DNA of 43,977 nucleotides from assembly GCA_937958005.1 (NCBI GenBank), contig CALGOB010000065.1, forward strand, positions 1 through 43,977, given 5' to 3'. This stretch comes from an uncultured Cyclobacteriaceae bacterium. Lineage in GTDB: Bacteria > Bacteroidota > Bacteroidia > Cytophagales > Cyclobacteriaceae. The translations under genes were made by a program, and so were the position numbers. The notes beneath the pieces are model-generated. The model worked only from the letters and a program-made list of their open reading frames with translations, ran no database searches and was not told where the DNA came from. Shown here piece by piece: positions 8,570 to 16,872 of the stretch (positions within the stretch are counted from its first letter, which is position 1; each line of letters opens with the position of its first letter).

Positions 8570-9559
8570 TTAATTTGCTTCCACATTAAAATTAGAGTTT
8601 GTAAAATCAGTCCTTTCTTCTTGATCATTTATGGCCCTTATTCTCCACTCATGAATACCATCAGGCACAGCCAAAGTTAGGTTACTCACTGCTAAAGTCG
8701 TATCAATTAAAATAGCAGTAGGGTTTGAAAATGATGGTGTAGCAATCTGCATTTGATAGTTTTCAGCATTATTCAATTCGTCCCAGATAAAAAGAACGTC
8801 TCTTTGGTTCACAGCTCCCATTGGAGCTATTATATTTACGACAAGTTCTGAAAAGATCATTTCACCCATTACCTCAAACATCAGTGTGGTATACCGTGTC
8901 CTGGCACCCGCATTATCAATGGCCCTAACTCGCCATTCATATGATCCATTAGGAACCTGTAAGGTTGTATTTGTTTCAGTAATCAGTGTGTCTATTAAAA
9001 GAGCTGTAGGATTAGTAAAAGAAGGGCTTGCTATCTGTAACTGGTATTGTGTTGCATTTTGTAAGTCATCCCAAGCAAACAATACACTGTTATCTGTTAA
9101 ATTTCCATTAGGTGCTAAAGTATTTACAGTTAACTGTGAGAAATCAGAGATAAATTCATCATTAATAGTAAAGCTATTTTGAAAAAACACAGTTGAAAAC
9201 CCATTGTTAAATCCTCTCACTGCCCATTGATATTGCCCTGGCTGCAAATTAGCAGACACATTATTATTGTTTGTAATACTATCTAGTAGTAATAAACCTG
9301 CATTTTCAAACGATGGACTAACAACCTGTATTTGGTAAGATGAAGCACCCTCCAAAAAATCCCATGAAAAAGTAATAATAGAATCTCCTTCTATTACTGC
9401 CCCTTCACCTGGAGCCAATAAAAATAGTTCATCCTCGGTAATATTCTCTTCAAAAATATCATCGCAGGCCACTACCATTGCAAGAATTCCTAAACTTGCA
9501 ATAAGTAGACTTTTAAAACTTATAACCTTAGACACATTTATTAATTTAGATGCTTTCAT
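8570..9559 (-). CDS. Lipoprotein with three Ig/FN3-like repeats in the T2SS operon
   Basis: A 329-aa lipoprotein: the hydrophobic leader ends MVVAC with C32, followed by DDIFEENITEDE. An acidic stretch right after the lipid cysteine is the reported surface-export signal of Bacteroidota lipoproteins. Three similar domains follow (about 48-132, 145-230, 240-328), each with FxWDxLxxAxxYQ(L/M)Q(I/V), a SPSFxNP-type segment and a (Y/H)(E/Q)WR/AVRA-type strand, a fibronectin-III-like pattern. No GspC/GspN-like or pilotin signature is seen. Its place between PilO-like and GspC-like genes suggests a surface or outer-membrane accessory of the machine. Confidence 0.72.
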   Translation of the reverse strand: MKASKLINVSKVISFKSLLIASLGILAMVVACDDIFEENITEDELFLLAPGEGAVIEGDSIITFSWDFLEGASSYQIQVVSPSFENAGLLLLDSITNNNNVSANLQPGQYQWAVRGFNNGFSTVFFQNSFTINDEFISDFSQLTVNTLAPNGNLTDNSVLFAWDDLQNATQYQLQIASPSFTNPTALLIDTLITETNTTLQVPNGSYEWRVRAIDNAGARTRYTTLMFEVMGEMIFSELVVNIIAPMGAVNQRDVLFIWDELNNAENYQMQIATPSFSNPTAILIDTTLAVSNLTLAVPDGIHEWRIRAINDQEERTDFTNSNFNVEAN

Positions 9560-9576
9560 AATAATTCAATTGAATA

Positions 9577-10110
9577 TTATTTACGATTATTGGTTGTAAC
9601 TACTCTCGTTAAATAAACGCTAAGTAACAAGGAGGTGCGTTTTGTTTTTCTATTAAATTCCTTGGTAAAAGAGACGGACTGCACTTTCCCCAAACCAAAG
9701 TTATTTTCCATATCATTCAATACTTTTAATAAATCATGATATTTTCCTTCTAATCGAATTTTATAGGTTTCATAGGGCAAATCTTCATATTGTTTAAAAT
9801 CGAACCCTCTCACTTCTATTAAAGAAGTCCCATACTTTTCACAGTAGACAGAAGTTGTATTAAACAGTCTCGATTGATAACTGTATTGATTGATTGTAAT
9901 CAATGAATCAAGTCTTTGGACCCTCTTGTTCAATGAAGCTATTTTAAGTGGGAGGTTTAACTCTCTGCCTTCATAGCTTTCTAACCGATTGTTTTCTTCA
10001 TACAACTCAATGGACTTTGAAAAAGACAAGAAATAACCCACTATTAGAATCACTGGAAATAATATCAACAAGGCTAAGTTCTTCTTTCGATATGACCAAT
10101 TCTTCATCAT
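9577..10110 (-). CDS. PilO/GspM-like inner-membrane assembly protein
   Basis: A 177-aa protein with a short basic N-terminus, one transmembrane helix (about 10-28), a likely coiled-coil (about 35-75) and a small alpha/beta C-terminal domain with YKIRLEGKYHDLLKVLNDMEN, characteristic of the PilO/GspM ferredoxin-like fold. It would pair with the PilN/GspL-like protein encoded just upstream in the inner-membrane platform. The ATG codons at 10110 and 10107 are both usable; the first overlaps the upstream stop by 4 nt. Confidence 0.75.
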   Translation of the reverse strand: MMKNWSYRKKNLALLILFPVILIVGYFLSFSKSIELYEENNRLESYEGRELNLPLKIASLNKRVQRLDSLITINQYSYQSRLFNTTSVYCEKYGTSLIEVRGFDFKQYEDLPYETYKIRLEGKYHDLLKVLNDMENNFGLGKVQSVSFTKEFNRKTKRTSLLLSVYLTRVVTTNNRK

Positions 10111-11348
10111 ATCCCAGTTTTATACTTTAACCTAATTTCAAACTCACCTTTTTTCTTAGCTTGGTTAAACTGATAACTCTGATACATGATCTCTGCTACA
10201 AAATCCAAACCTTGAAGGTTATCAATGAGTCCTCCAAATGATTCATTGTTGTTACTTTCACCTTTTATCAATAATACCTGTTCATCAAATGGAGTTCCTT
10301 TTTTACGCTTATCCTTTGATATAGGATCCACTTGAAAAAGTGTCATGGTCACATTTCTTGGAACTAAAGCACCTATTTGGTCACTAATCCAAGCCATTCC
10401 AATATTATTATAATTAAGCTTTTCTACAATTTTATTTTTCTCATCAAATTGCTTTTTACTTCTATCATAGGTGTTGATTAGCTGCTGAACATTAGATGAA
10501 CTTTCCTTCAACACACCATTTTTACTATTCAAATTCAAAAAGTAAATAGTATTGGCAAAAAAAATGATCAACAAAAAACTAATGATAAAAACAGATAACT
10601 TTTTATAAACCCGTTCATGAATAAACTCATTAGCCATATGGGCTGAGGCTTGGGTTTCTTCAGTATAGGCATTATTTGAGCCTTGCGTAAAAAATGAGGT
10701 TGCATAACCGAAGGCATTTAAATACTCATGAGTGAATTCATAAGAACTATTTACCTTATTCCCTACTTCCTCGGAATTTCTTGAAAGCTTTATTAACTGC
10801 CCTGTTTCATCTATTTGATATTGTCCAAACTGATAAACTTCTTCCTTATTTTCTATTAAATGTTCTCTGAGATGAAAATAAACGATAGGTCCAATATAAC
10901 CTTTATATAATTTGATTTCTTTTGTTTTGAACAAAGAGGCAATTCCATCAAATGTTTCTTTTCTAATAAGGGCTGAAAAGTAAACATCATCTATTGTTTG
11001 ATAGTTAATTTGAAATTCATTGACATCCGCATTTGGCACTAGCTCGCCTATCAAACTTGTTTTGTTTAAACCATTATTTAATTCACTAACTTTTAACAAA
11101 ACCGATCGTCCTTCAACACCCCATAAAATGGGATACTTTTCATAACCTTCACTTATCCAATTACTCAATTCTTCAACAGTAGAAAAGCGGTTAAATGACT
11201 CTACCTGTAAATCTCCTCCTTTATTCTTTTCAAGGACAATCACATAAAAAAGGTAACTTCCATCATTTTGCACATAGACACTCAGGCCAATAACTTTTTT
11301 GGCTGTCTTATCTACATACTTTTGAAATAAGTTATCTATGAGTTCCAT
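10107..11348 (-). CDS. PilN/GspL-like inner-membrane assembly protein
   Basis: A 413-aa bitopic protein: a cytoplasmic part (about 1-245), one transmembrane helix (about 250-271), a likely coiled-coil (about 275-310) and a periplasmic ferredoxin-like domain containing VTMTLFQVDP and LLIKGESNNNESFGGLIDNLQ, which is typical of PilN or the C-terminus of GspL. The cytoplasmic part may be a divergent GspL/PilM actin-like domain that docks GspE, but the usual nucleotide-binding motifs are not visible, so this is inferred from architecture. Start and upstream gspD stop overlap by one base (TAATG). Confidence 0.75.
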   Translation of the reverse strand: MELIDNLFQKYVDKTAKKVIGLSVYVQNDGSYLFYVIVLEKNKGGDLQVESFNRFSTVEELSNWISEGYEKYPILWGVEGRSVLLKVSELNNGLNKTSLIGELVPNADVNEFQINYQTIDDVYFSALIRKETFDGIASLFKTKEIKLYKGYIGPIVYFHLREHLIENKEEVYQFGQYQIDETGQLIKLSRNSEEVGNKVNSSYEFTHEYLNAFGYATSFFTQGSNNAYTEETQASAHMANEFIHERVYKKLSVFIISFLLIIFFANTIYFLNLNSKNGVLKESSSNVQQLINTYDRSKKQFDEKNKIVEKLNYNNIGMAWISDQIGALVPRNVTMTLFQVDPISKDKRKKGTPFDEQVLLIKGESNNNESFGGLIDNLQGLDFVAEIMYQSYQFNQAKKKGEFEIRLKYKTGI

Positions 11349-13327
11349 TAATATATAACAGTTGGCTTAATAAAAACTACCAATTTACTTTCAGACTTAT
11401 TCTTGGTCTTAGCACTGAAAAGCCATTTCAAAACAGGAATTCTTGAAAGCAAGGGAACACCACTCGCATTTTCTGATTTTCTAGTTTCTTCTAACCCTCC
11501 CAAAACTATCATTTCTTCATTTTTCACCCTGATTTTACTTTGAAACTGTCTGGTAGTAGTGCCGGGAGGACCTCCTGTTACTAGTGGATCAGTAAATGTA
11601 GAAAATTCAGCATTGATCTCCAGCGTAATATCCTCATTACCAGACACAAAAGGCTGTAGATCAATCTGCAAATTCGCTTCTGCCTCTTCAAATTGAGGTG
11701 TACGTGTTATAATTGGATTTACTCCTGGAGTTACATTTTGAGTTTCCAATAGAAAATAAACACGCTCCCCTATGGTAAGGGTTGCTTTTTGACCATTTAA
11801 AGTAGAAAGTTGAGGAGTAGACCGGGTGTTCAAAACATTGTTATCTTCCAACGCTTGAATAGTTGCAAAAAATTGTGGGGTTACACGTCCTAAATTGATC
11901 ACTCCTTTTCTATCTAAATTCCCTAAAAATTGATTGACGGAATTAGAGGAAAGTGTTAGGTCCAGCCCTGGAAAAACAGTTCCTTGTGTTCTAACCGTGG
12001 AATCAGAAAGTCCTGCTGAAATACCAGTACTAATGGTATATCCTTTTCTTATATCAGCTACTATTACTTCTATTAAAATATTGGGGATAGGCTGATCTAT
12101 CATTTCAAAAAACTCAACTGTTCTTTTAACTGCTATTTCATCTCCACTCACTATTACCCCATTTAATCCATTATAAGGCTGCAAGGTAACTTGACTACTT
12201 AAGGTCTCCGGAATCAAAACAGAAAGACTATCAATACTTCTGTTTTCAAACTTATAAATATCAAACACGGTTGTATTTACATCATCTTTTGCCCCAATCA
12301 TGATCACTCCTTTTTTGATCGCAAAACCACTATTGGCAGTAGATAAAATCAACTCTAAAAAACTATCATAATCAATATTCCCTAAGAATCCATCGAAATA
12401 ACCTGCTGGTGGGGTGACCATTACATAATCAACTCCTAGTTTATCAGATACAGCCACAACTAGGGCAGAAACATCTGCTCCATCTGCATCCAATCTAAAA
12501 GTCTTTTGAGCAACATCAATAATATCTAATTTGAAATTTCCAGTTGCGTTAGGTCGTCTGATAGTATTACCTATAGAAGAATTTGCTCCTCCTCTTTGAT
12601 TTGTGTTCCTTGTATTTCTATTATTCTGTGATTGTCTATTTCTAGCAGGCTGTTGATTATTATTTGCAACTACGGGTAAGGATTCTTCTTTTTTAATCAG
12701 CCTAAATATTCCTTCACTTTCTTTTTTAAGTTTGAGATTATTAACAAATGCGATCTGTTCAAGCGCTTGATCAATAGGTAGGTTTTGTACGTAACCATTG
12801 ATTAACTGATCTTCTAAACCTGGCCCAACTAAGAGGTTTGTATTAGTAGACTGAGTGAACTGCTTAGCAAAACTATAAATAGAGTCATTCTGTAAACTCG
12901 TTGTAATTAAATTATTGTTTTGCCTTATCTCAATTATTTTAGGTTTACGGACTACTTTAACTGGTTCTTTAATAACCTGACTGAAAGACATAATGGTATT
13001 AACAAACTTCACTTCCAGCTCATATTCATCACAAAGAAAATAGATTAGATCCTTAGCTACTACTCCATTGAAACTATTGCTAACCGTTACATTGCTAATA
13101 TTACCGATATTGATATTTAGTTGGTGACTCTTGGCAAGTGATCTTAAAACTTCCTGTAAAGAAGCTCCTGCTAAATCAAAATTAACTTTATCATTGAGCC
13201 CTTTTAATTCATTTTTAGACAATGTATCTAACTGAGACCGGATTTGGCTCAAACGATCCAGTTGTCCAAACACTGCTGCCGTAAAACAAAGGTTAAACAA
13301 TAAAATGATTGATATTCTTTTAATCAT
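11348..13327 (-). CDS. gspD: Secretin GspD (outer-membrane channel)
   Basis: Outer-membrane secretin of 659 aa from the ATG at 13327. An in-frame TTG 27 bp upstream is less likely because the signal peptide starts at this Met. The signal peptide ends at about G21-Q22. Periplasmic N-domains lie at about 48-115, 142-215 and 265-410, broken by an Asn/Gln/Arg-rich linker at about 222-255. The secretin core covers about 415-655, with TRSTPQLSTLNGQKATLTIG (501-520) and the C-terminal signature VPLLSRIPVLKWLF (624-637). The protein ends soon after the core, with no S-domain for a pilotin. It overlaps gspE by 8 nt. Family membership is certain; the choice between T2SS and T4P rests on context. Confidence 0.95.
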   Translation of the reverse strand: MIKRISIILLFNLCFTAAVFGQLDRLSQIRSQLDTLSKNELKGLNDKVNFDLAGASLQEVLRSLAKSHQLNINIGNISNVTVSNSFNGVVAKDLIYFLCDEYELEVKFVNTIMSFSQVIKEPVKVVRKPKIIEIRQNNNLITTSLQNDSIYSFAKQFTQSTNTNLLVGPGLEDQLINGYVQNLPIDQALEQIAFVNNLKLKKESEGIFRLIKKEESLPVVANNNQQPARNRQSQNNRNTRNTNQRGGANSSIGNTIRRPNATGNFKLDIIDVAQKTFRLDADGADVSALVVAVSDKLGVDYVMVTPPAGYFDGFLGNIDYDSFLELILSTANSGFAIKKGVIMIGAKDDVNTTVFDIYKFENRSIDSLSVLIPETLSSQVTLQPYNGLNGVIVSGDEIAVKRTVEFFEMIDQPIPNILIEVIVADIRKGYTISTGISAGLSDSTVRTQGTVFPGLDLTLSSNSVNQFLGNLDRKGVINLGRVTPQFFATIQALEDNNVLNTRSTPQLSTLNGQKATLTIGERVYFLLETQNVTPGVNPIITRTPQFEEAEANLQIDLQPFVSGNEDITLEINAEFSTFTDPLVTGGPPGTTTRQFQSKIRVKNEEMIVLGGLEETRKSENASGVPLLSRIPVLKWLFSAKTKNKSESKLVVFIKPTVIY

Positions 13328-14750
13328 GATTGATATATGAGTTAATTTCTTCAAGGGATGTCATTCCTTTTCCCAACATTTTAAGTGCGCTATCAGTTAA
13401 CAATTCCATTCCCTTTTCTTTCATTAGACTTTCTATCTGATCTACTTTATTGGTTTTAATCAGTGTTGAAATTTCTTTATTCACAGGAATCACCTCATAA
13501 ATAGCTTTTCTACCCCTATATCCTGTATTATGACACGCGACGCATCCTTTTGCTTCATAATAGTGTGTAATTTCATTCTCTATTAATGTATCATAGTAGA
13601 CATTATTTTTCTCTAGTTCATTAGGTTCCTTACAGTCAGGGCACAATATACGGACTAATCTTTGAGCAACTGCAATGTTCAGAGTATCAGCAATCAAAAA
13701 TGGGCTGATACCCATTTCAACTAGTCTGGAAATTACACCTGCTGCAGAGTTTGTGTGAATCGTTGATAGCACCAAGTGACCAGTTAAAGCAGCTCTGGTA
13801 GCCATTTTAGCTGTTTCTACATCTCTTATTTCACCAACCATTATGATGTCAGGGTCTTGTCTCAAAAAAGTCCTCAATGAAGCAGCAAAATCAAGGCCTA
13901 TTTTCTCCCTTAACTGTACCTGATTAATCCCTTCCATTGTGTACTCAATAGGATCTTCAATCGTCAGGATATTTCGACTTAGCTCATTTAACTCCTTTAA
14001 GGTTGCATATAAAGTGGTTGTTTTTCCAGAACCAGTAGGGCCAGAAATTAATATAATGCCATTTGATTGATTGTAAGATTTAGTATAAGAAAACAACTGT
14101 TCACCCTCTAATCCCAAAGTGTTGATATCAATGTTGGAAGCATCACTGCCCAATAGTCTTAAGACTGCTTTTTCACCATGAAGAGTGGGTAAAATAGAAA
14201 CCCTAATGTCTATTTGATCACGCCCTGTTTTGAAAAAAATACGCCCATCTTGCGGTAATCTCTTTTCAGCAATATCTAAATTGCTCATGATTTTAATCTT
14301 ATTTAAGTAAGAAGGGTACCGCTCATTATCAATCATGAAACGTTCCACCAACTTCCCATCGAGTCTCATCCTTACTCTACTTTTATGCTCATAGGGTTCC
14401 AAATGTATATCACTACAATCCAGTGACTTTGCTTCTTTAATAAGACTCTCTATAAAGGTATCTGAAGAGGCATCTAATGTTTGTGCTTTCTCTGTGGTTT
14501 GATTATTCCCTTTTCGGTAAAACTTAGTAAGGTTGTAATCAATGTCTTCTTTACTGGCAGGAACCAGCACAATCTGTTTACCTAAAAGAATTTCAAGTTC
14601 ATCTTGAACCATCTCTGGGTTACTTGCCGAATCTATTAATAGACTAAGGGCAACATCATCTTTTAATGGGATCACCCTATATTGCCAAGCCATCTCTCTT
14701 GGGATTAGCTGCAAAAGTTCAGTAGAAATTTGTTTGAGTTGATTTACCAC
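13320..14750 (-). CDS. gspE: Assembly ATPase GspE
   Basis: Cytoplasmic secretion ATPase of 476 aa driving pseudopilus assembly. The N-terminal GspE_N domain (about 1-75) is followed by the ATPase core: Asp box around 112-120 (CSDIHLEP), Walker A GPTGSGKT (237-244), Walker B IIMVGE (302-307), His box (HLVLSTIHTNSA, 325-336), and a four-cysteine zinc site (C370, C373, C403, C406) typical of GspE/PilB. All catalytic motifs are intact. The start is GTG at 14750, kept because residues before Met20 belong to the N-domain; it overlaps the peptidase gene by 7 nt. The gene overlaps gspD at its 3' end. Confidence 0.95.
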   Translation of the reverse strand: MVNQLKQISTELLQLIPREMAWQYRVIPLKDDVALSLLIDSASNPEMVQDELEILLGKQIVLVPASKEDIDYNLTKFYRKGNNQTTEKAQTLDASSDTFIESLIKEAKSLDCSDIHLEPYEHKSRVRMRLDGKLVERFMIDNERYPSYLNKIKIMSNLDIAEKRLPQDGRIFFKTGRDQIDIRVSILPTLHGEKAVLRLLGSDASNIDINTLGLEGEQLFSYTKSYNQSNGIILISGPTGSGKTTTLYATLKELNELSRNILTIEDPIEYTMEGINQVQLREKIGLDFAASLRTFLRQDPDIIMVGEIRDVETAKMATRAALTGHLVLSTIHTNSAAGVISRLVEMGISPFLIADTLNIAVAQRLVRILCPDCKEPNELEKNNVYYDTLIENEITHYYEAKGCVACHNTGYRGRKAIYEVIPVNKEISTLIKTNKVDQIESLMKEKGMELLTDSALKMLGKGMTSLEEINSYINHD

Positions 14751-15208
14751 AGCTTGTAAAGAATAAAAAACATTAAAAACATAGATTGCAACCCTGCCAA
14801 AGGTATTTTCTTAGATGATCCATACCATAATTTATTCTTTAAAAGAAAATGAATTACCAGTGACACAATAAGGCTCAGGTTAAACCAGATTAGAAAAGAA
14901 GTAAAATTTAAATAAAAAGATATAACCACCCAAAACACCACATCCCCCATGCCAAGACCTGAATCGATCAAGCGCCATGATTTGAATCTTAATTTGAAAT
15001 AGATAAACAGAATACCTATTAATACTGTAAGATATATTAGATTAAAAATAATTTCCATTGACACAATGTACCCAAATGTAAAATAGTTACTTATAACTAT
15101 TGATAGCAAAAGATACAAAATGGTAAACAAGTGAAGGTATCTTTTTTTTATATCTTGATAAAAAACTATGATTAATGCCGTAAATAAGATAAAATCATAG
15201 GTACTCAA
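14744..15208 (-). CDS. gspO: Minimal prepilin peptidase (A24 family)
   Basis: Membrane aspartic peptidase of 154 aa that should cleave the leader peptides of the four prepilin-like proteins in this operon. Catalytic Asp residues are D19 (FYQDIKKR, first cytoplasmic loop) and D89 in the GxGD-type motif GLGMGD. Five or six hydrophobic helices are visible. It lacks the N-terminal cysteine-rich N-methyltransferase half present in full-length GspO/PilD, so it is closer in size to archaeal or CpaA-type enzymes. The start is TTG, overlapping the gspG TGA stop (TTGA), which implies translational coupling; the next Met is at residue 51, too late. Confidence 0.88.
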   Translation of the reverse strand: MSTYDFILFTALIIVFYQDIKKRYLHLFTILYLLLSIVISNYFTFGYIVSMEIIFNLIYLTVLIGILFIYFKLRFKSWRLIDSGLGMGDVVFWVVISFYLNFTSFLIWFNLSLIVSLVIHFLLKNKLWYGSSKKIPLAGLQSMFLMFFILYKLW

Positions 15209-15612
15209 TCCTGTATTACTTCAGTTAAATCACCATCTTGATTAATTTCCCAGACATTTAATACCCCATCACCATCAAAATCTTTATTTGCAGTAGCCCT
15301 AGCTAAAAAGCTACTATTGGATGCATTCACTATCTCAATATCATAGATTCCTTCCGTATTGCCATCAGAATTTTTAGTTTGTTCAAAATTTAGTTTAATC
15401 ATATCATCAGTGAATGCTGAATACTCATAAAAATAAATTTTCTGTAAGGAATGTAAGTGTTTCAACTGCTGTTTGGCTTCAATGGATCTTGCTTTATTGA
15501 TCAAAGGCAGAAAAGAAGGTATGGCAATAGCAATTAAAATTCCTACAATTACTAAAACAACTAATAATTCTGATAAGGTAAAAGCTTTGAGTTGTGTTAT
15601 TTTCTTTTTCAT
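15205..15612 (-). CDS. gspG: Major pseudopilin GspG-like
   Basis: Major pseudopilin, 135 aa from the ATG at 15612. An in-frame upstream start at 15657 is possible but would precede the predicted promoter and add an unneeded leader. The leader MKKKITQLKA is followed by FTLSELLVVLVIVGILIAIA: Phe+1 and Glu+5 with Ala at -1. The helix continues into the head, which ends in DFDGDGVLNVWEINQDGDL, a Ca-binding-like acidic loop similar in place to the calcium site of GspG. It is the first gene of the operon, as expected for the most abundant component, and overlaps the TTG-started peptidase gene. Confidence 0.9.
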   Translation of the reverse strand: MKKKITQLKAFTLSELLVVLVIVGILIAIAIPSFLPLINKARSIEAKQQLKHLHSLQKIYFYEYSAFTDDMIKLNFEQTKNSDGNTEGIYDIEIVNASNSSFLARATANKDFDGDGVLNVWEINQDGDLTEVIQD

Positions 15613-15633
15613 ATGGCTGAGTTTAATTAAGGC

Positions 15634-15667
15634 CAAATATACTAAATTAATACGCATTTGAAAACAA
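15634..15667 (-). promoter_or_regulatory. Putative promoter of the T2SS-like operon
   Basis: Read on the minus strand: TTTG at about 15668-15665, 23-nt spacer, TATATTTG at 15641-15634, matching TTG / TAnnTTTG. The predicted transcript start lies about 10 bp upstream of the ATG at 15612, which favours that start over the one at 15657. Confidence 0.45.
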
Positions 15668-15869
15668 ACCCACCCTAATCAATTTAATGGGTAAATTCAT
15701 CCGAATACAAAAATAATTAATTGCAGTCAGAATGTTTTAATCCCCAAGGGATAATAATTTACTGACTCCCATGTGAGTTCCTTGGCTACTATGCAGAGGT
15801 GTTGAGCCAATAGGTTAATTGTTTATCAACTGGAAACCCCTATACTTTTGCGTTTAGATAGTCACTGTG

Positions 15870-16733
15870 TTAAGACCCTAAGCAACAATGCTTGTATTTT
15901 TTACCACTTCCACAAAGGCAAGGACTATTTCTGCTCAAATTGTGTTTACTCTTTCTCCGCTTAGCAATTACTTCATCCGGGTTTTGATTAAATGCCAAGG
16001 ACAAGAACTTATATAATTCTGGATGTTTTGATTTTAACAAATGTGGTCTCTCGAAAAAATATTCCCCTGTTACCGCTAAGAATTCCTGAGTATTGGTGGT
16101 TCCATATGGGTTAATATCTGACTTTTTCTTGATTATTTCATTTGTTTTAGTTCTAATCAATTCAAGCCAAGGTAAAGCATGTGCTTCTTGGTTTAGAGCC
16201 AAAGGTAGCCCATCAATAGATCCATCTTCTTTGTCTATTAGGTGAATAAATTCATGAATTCCAACGTTCTTTTTGTCTCGATCATTGGAAAAGCCTAAAT
16301 GTAAAGAAGGTTTTGACAATATCATTTTCCCTTCCAATGGGCCATTTCCTACCATGCCAGTAATATATTCATCACCAGATGCTGCACCAAAGTTTCTATC
16401 AAAAGCAGCTGGATATAATAAAACTTCATCTAAGTAATTATATTCCCATTCAGGAAAACCAAAAACTGGTATCACGGCACTACTGGCCACGAGTAATTTA
16501 TCAACAATATCAACTTCAACACCTACTCCAATAATATCAACAACATTTAAAAACCTGATCAAATCATTTTCAAATACTGTCCTTTTTTCTGGTGTAAGTT
16601 GCTGATAGAATTGTACTTTCTCCCGTAAGGTTTTCCTCCACTCTTCTGGGATTTCATCTATCTTATCTTTTTTCTTACGAGTAAAGATGATCACTACTGC
16701 GACCAATATGAGAAGAATTATTATATATATCAT
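15870..16733 (-). CDS. M90 (MtfA-like) zinc peptidase with C-terminal SEC-C motif
   Basis: A 287-aa protein anchored by an N-terminal helix (about 2-18). The M90 domain shows HEFIH (160-164) followed by DKEDG, and a downstream FLAVTGEYFFERP block with E224 as probable third zinc ligand, as in MtfA. The C-terminus is a SEC-C motif (SPCLCGSGKKYKHCC; C272, C274, C283, C284) that binds zinc in SecA and other proteins. MtfA in enterobacteria senses Mlc and controls glucose uptake; no Mlc-like gene is here, so the substrate is unknown. The N-terminal anchor and SEC-C tail are additions to the E. coli architecture. Confidence 0.85.
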   Translation of the reverse strand: MIYIIILLILVAVVIIFTRKKKDKIDEIPEEWRKTLREKVQFYQQLTPEKRTVFENDLIRFLNVVDIIGVGVEVDIVDKLLVASSAVIPVFGFPEWEYNYLDEVLLYPAAFDRNFGAASGDEYITGMVGNGPLEGKMILSKPSLHLGFSNDRDKKNVGIHEFIHLIDKEDGSIDGLPLALNQEAHALPWLELIRTKTNEIIKKKSDINPYGTTNTQEFLAVTGEYFFERPHLLKSKHPELYKFLSLAFNQNPDEVIAKRRKSKHNLSRNSPCLCGSGKKYKHCCLGS

Positions 16734-16872
16734 TTGCGAATTTTAGCAGTCACAAAATAACAAGAAATCAACCATAAACTGATAGCAAAGCTGATACTAT
16801 TTGTATTTACTGTTATGATCCATGCTTTAATTTCTATAATATTGACTTAAATTAGATCAACAGGTACATTAA

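Noticed and set aside
8886-9182. Plus-strand ORF opposite the three-repeat lipoprotein gene
   Set aside because: It is the antisense shadow of a well-supported repetitive coding sequence; the same applies to the other opposite-strand frames inside the secretion, symporter, aroC, TonB and protease genes.
13325-13354. TTG start for gspD at 13354
   Set aside because: The signal peptide begins at the ATG at 13327, and the upstream residues would only lengthen the leader and the overlap with gspE.
15613-15657. Upstream start for the major pseudopilin at 15657
   Set aside because: It would precede the predicted promoter's transcript start and add 15 residues before a normal short basic prepilin leader.
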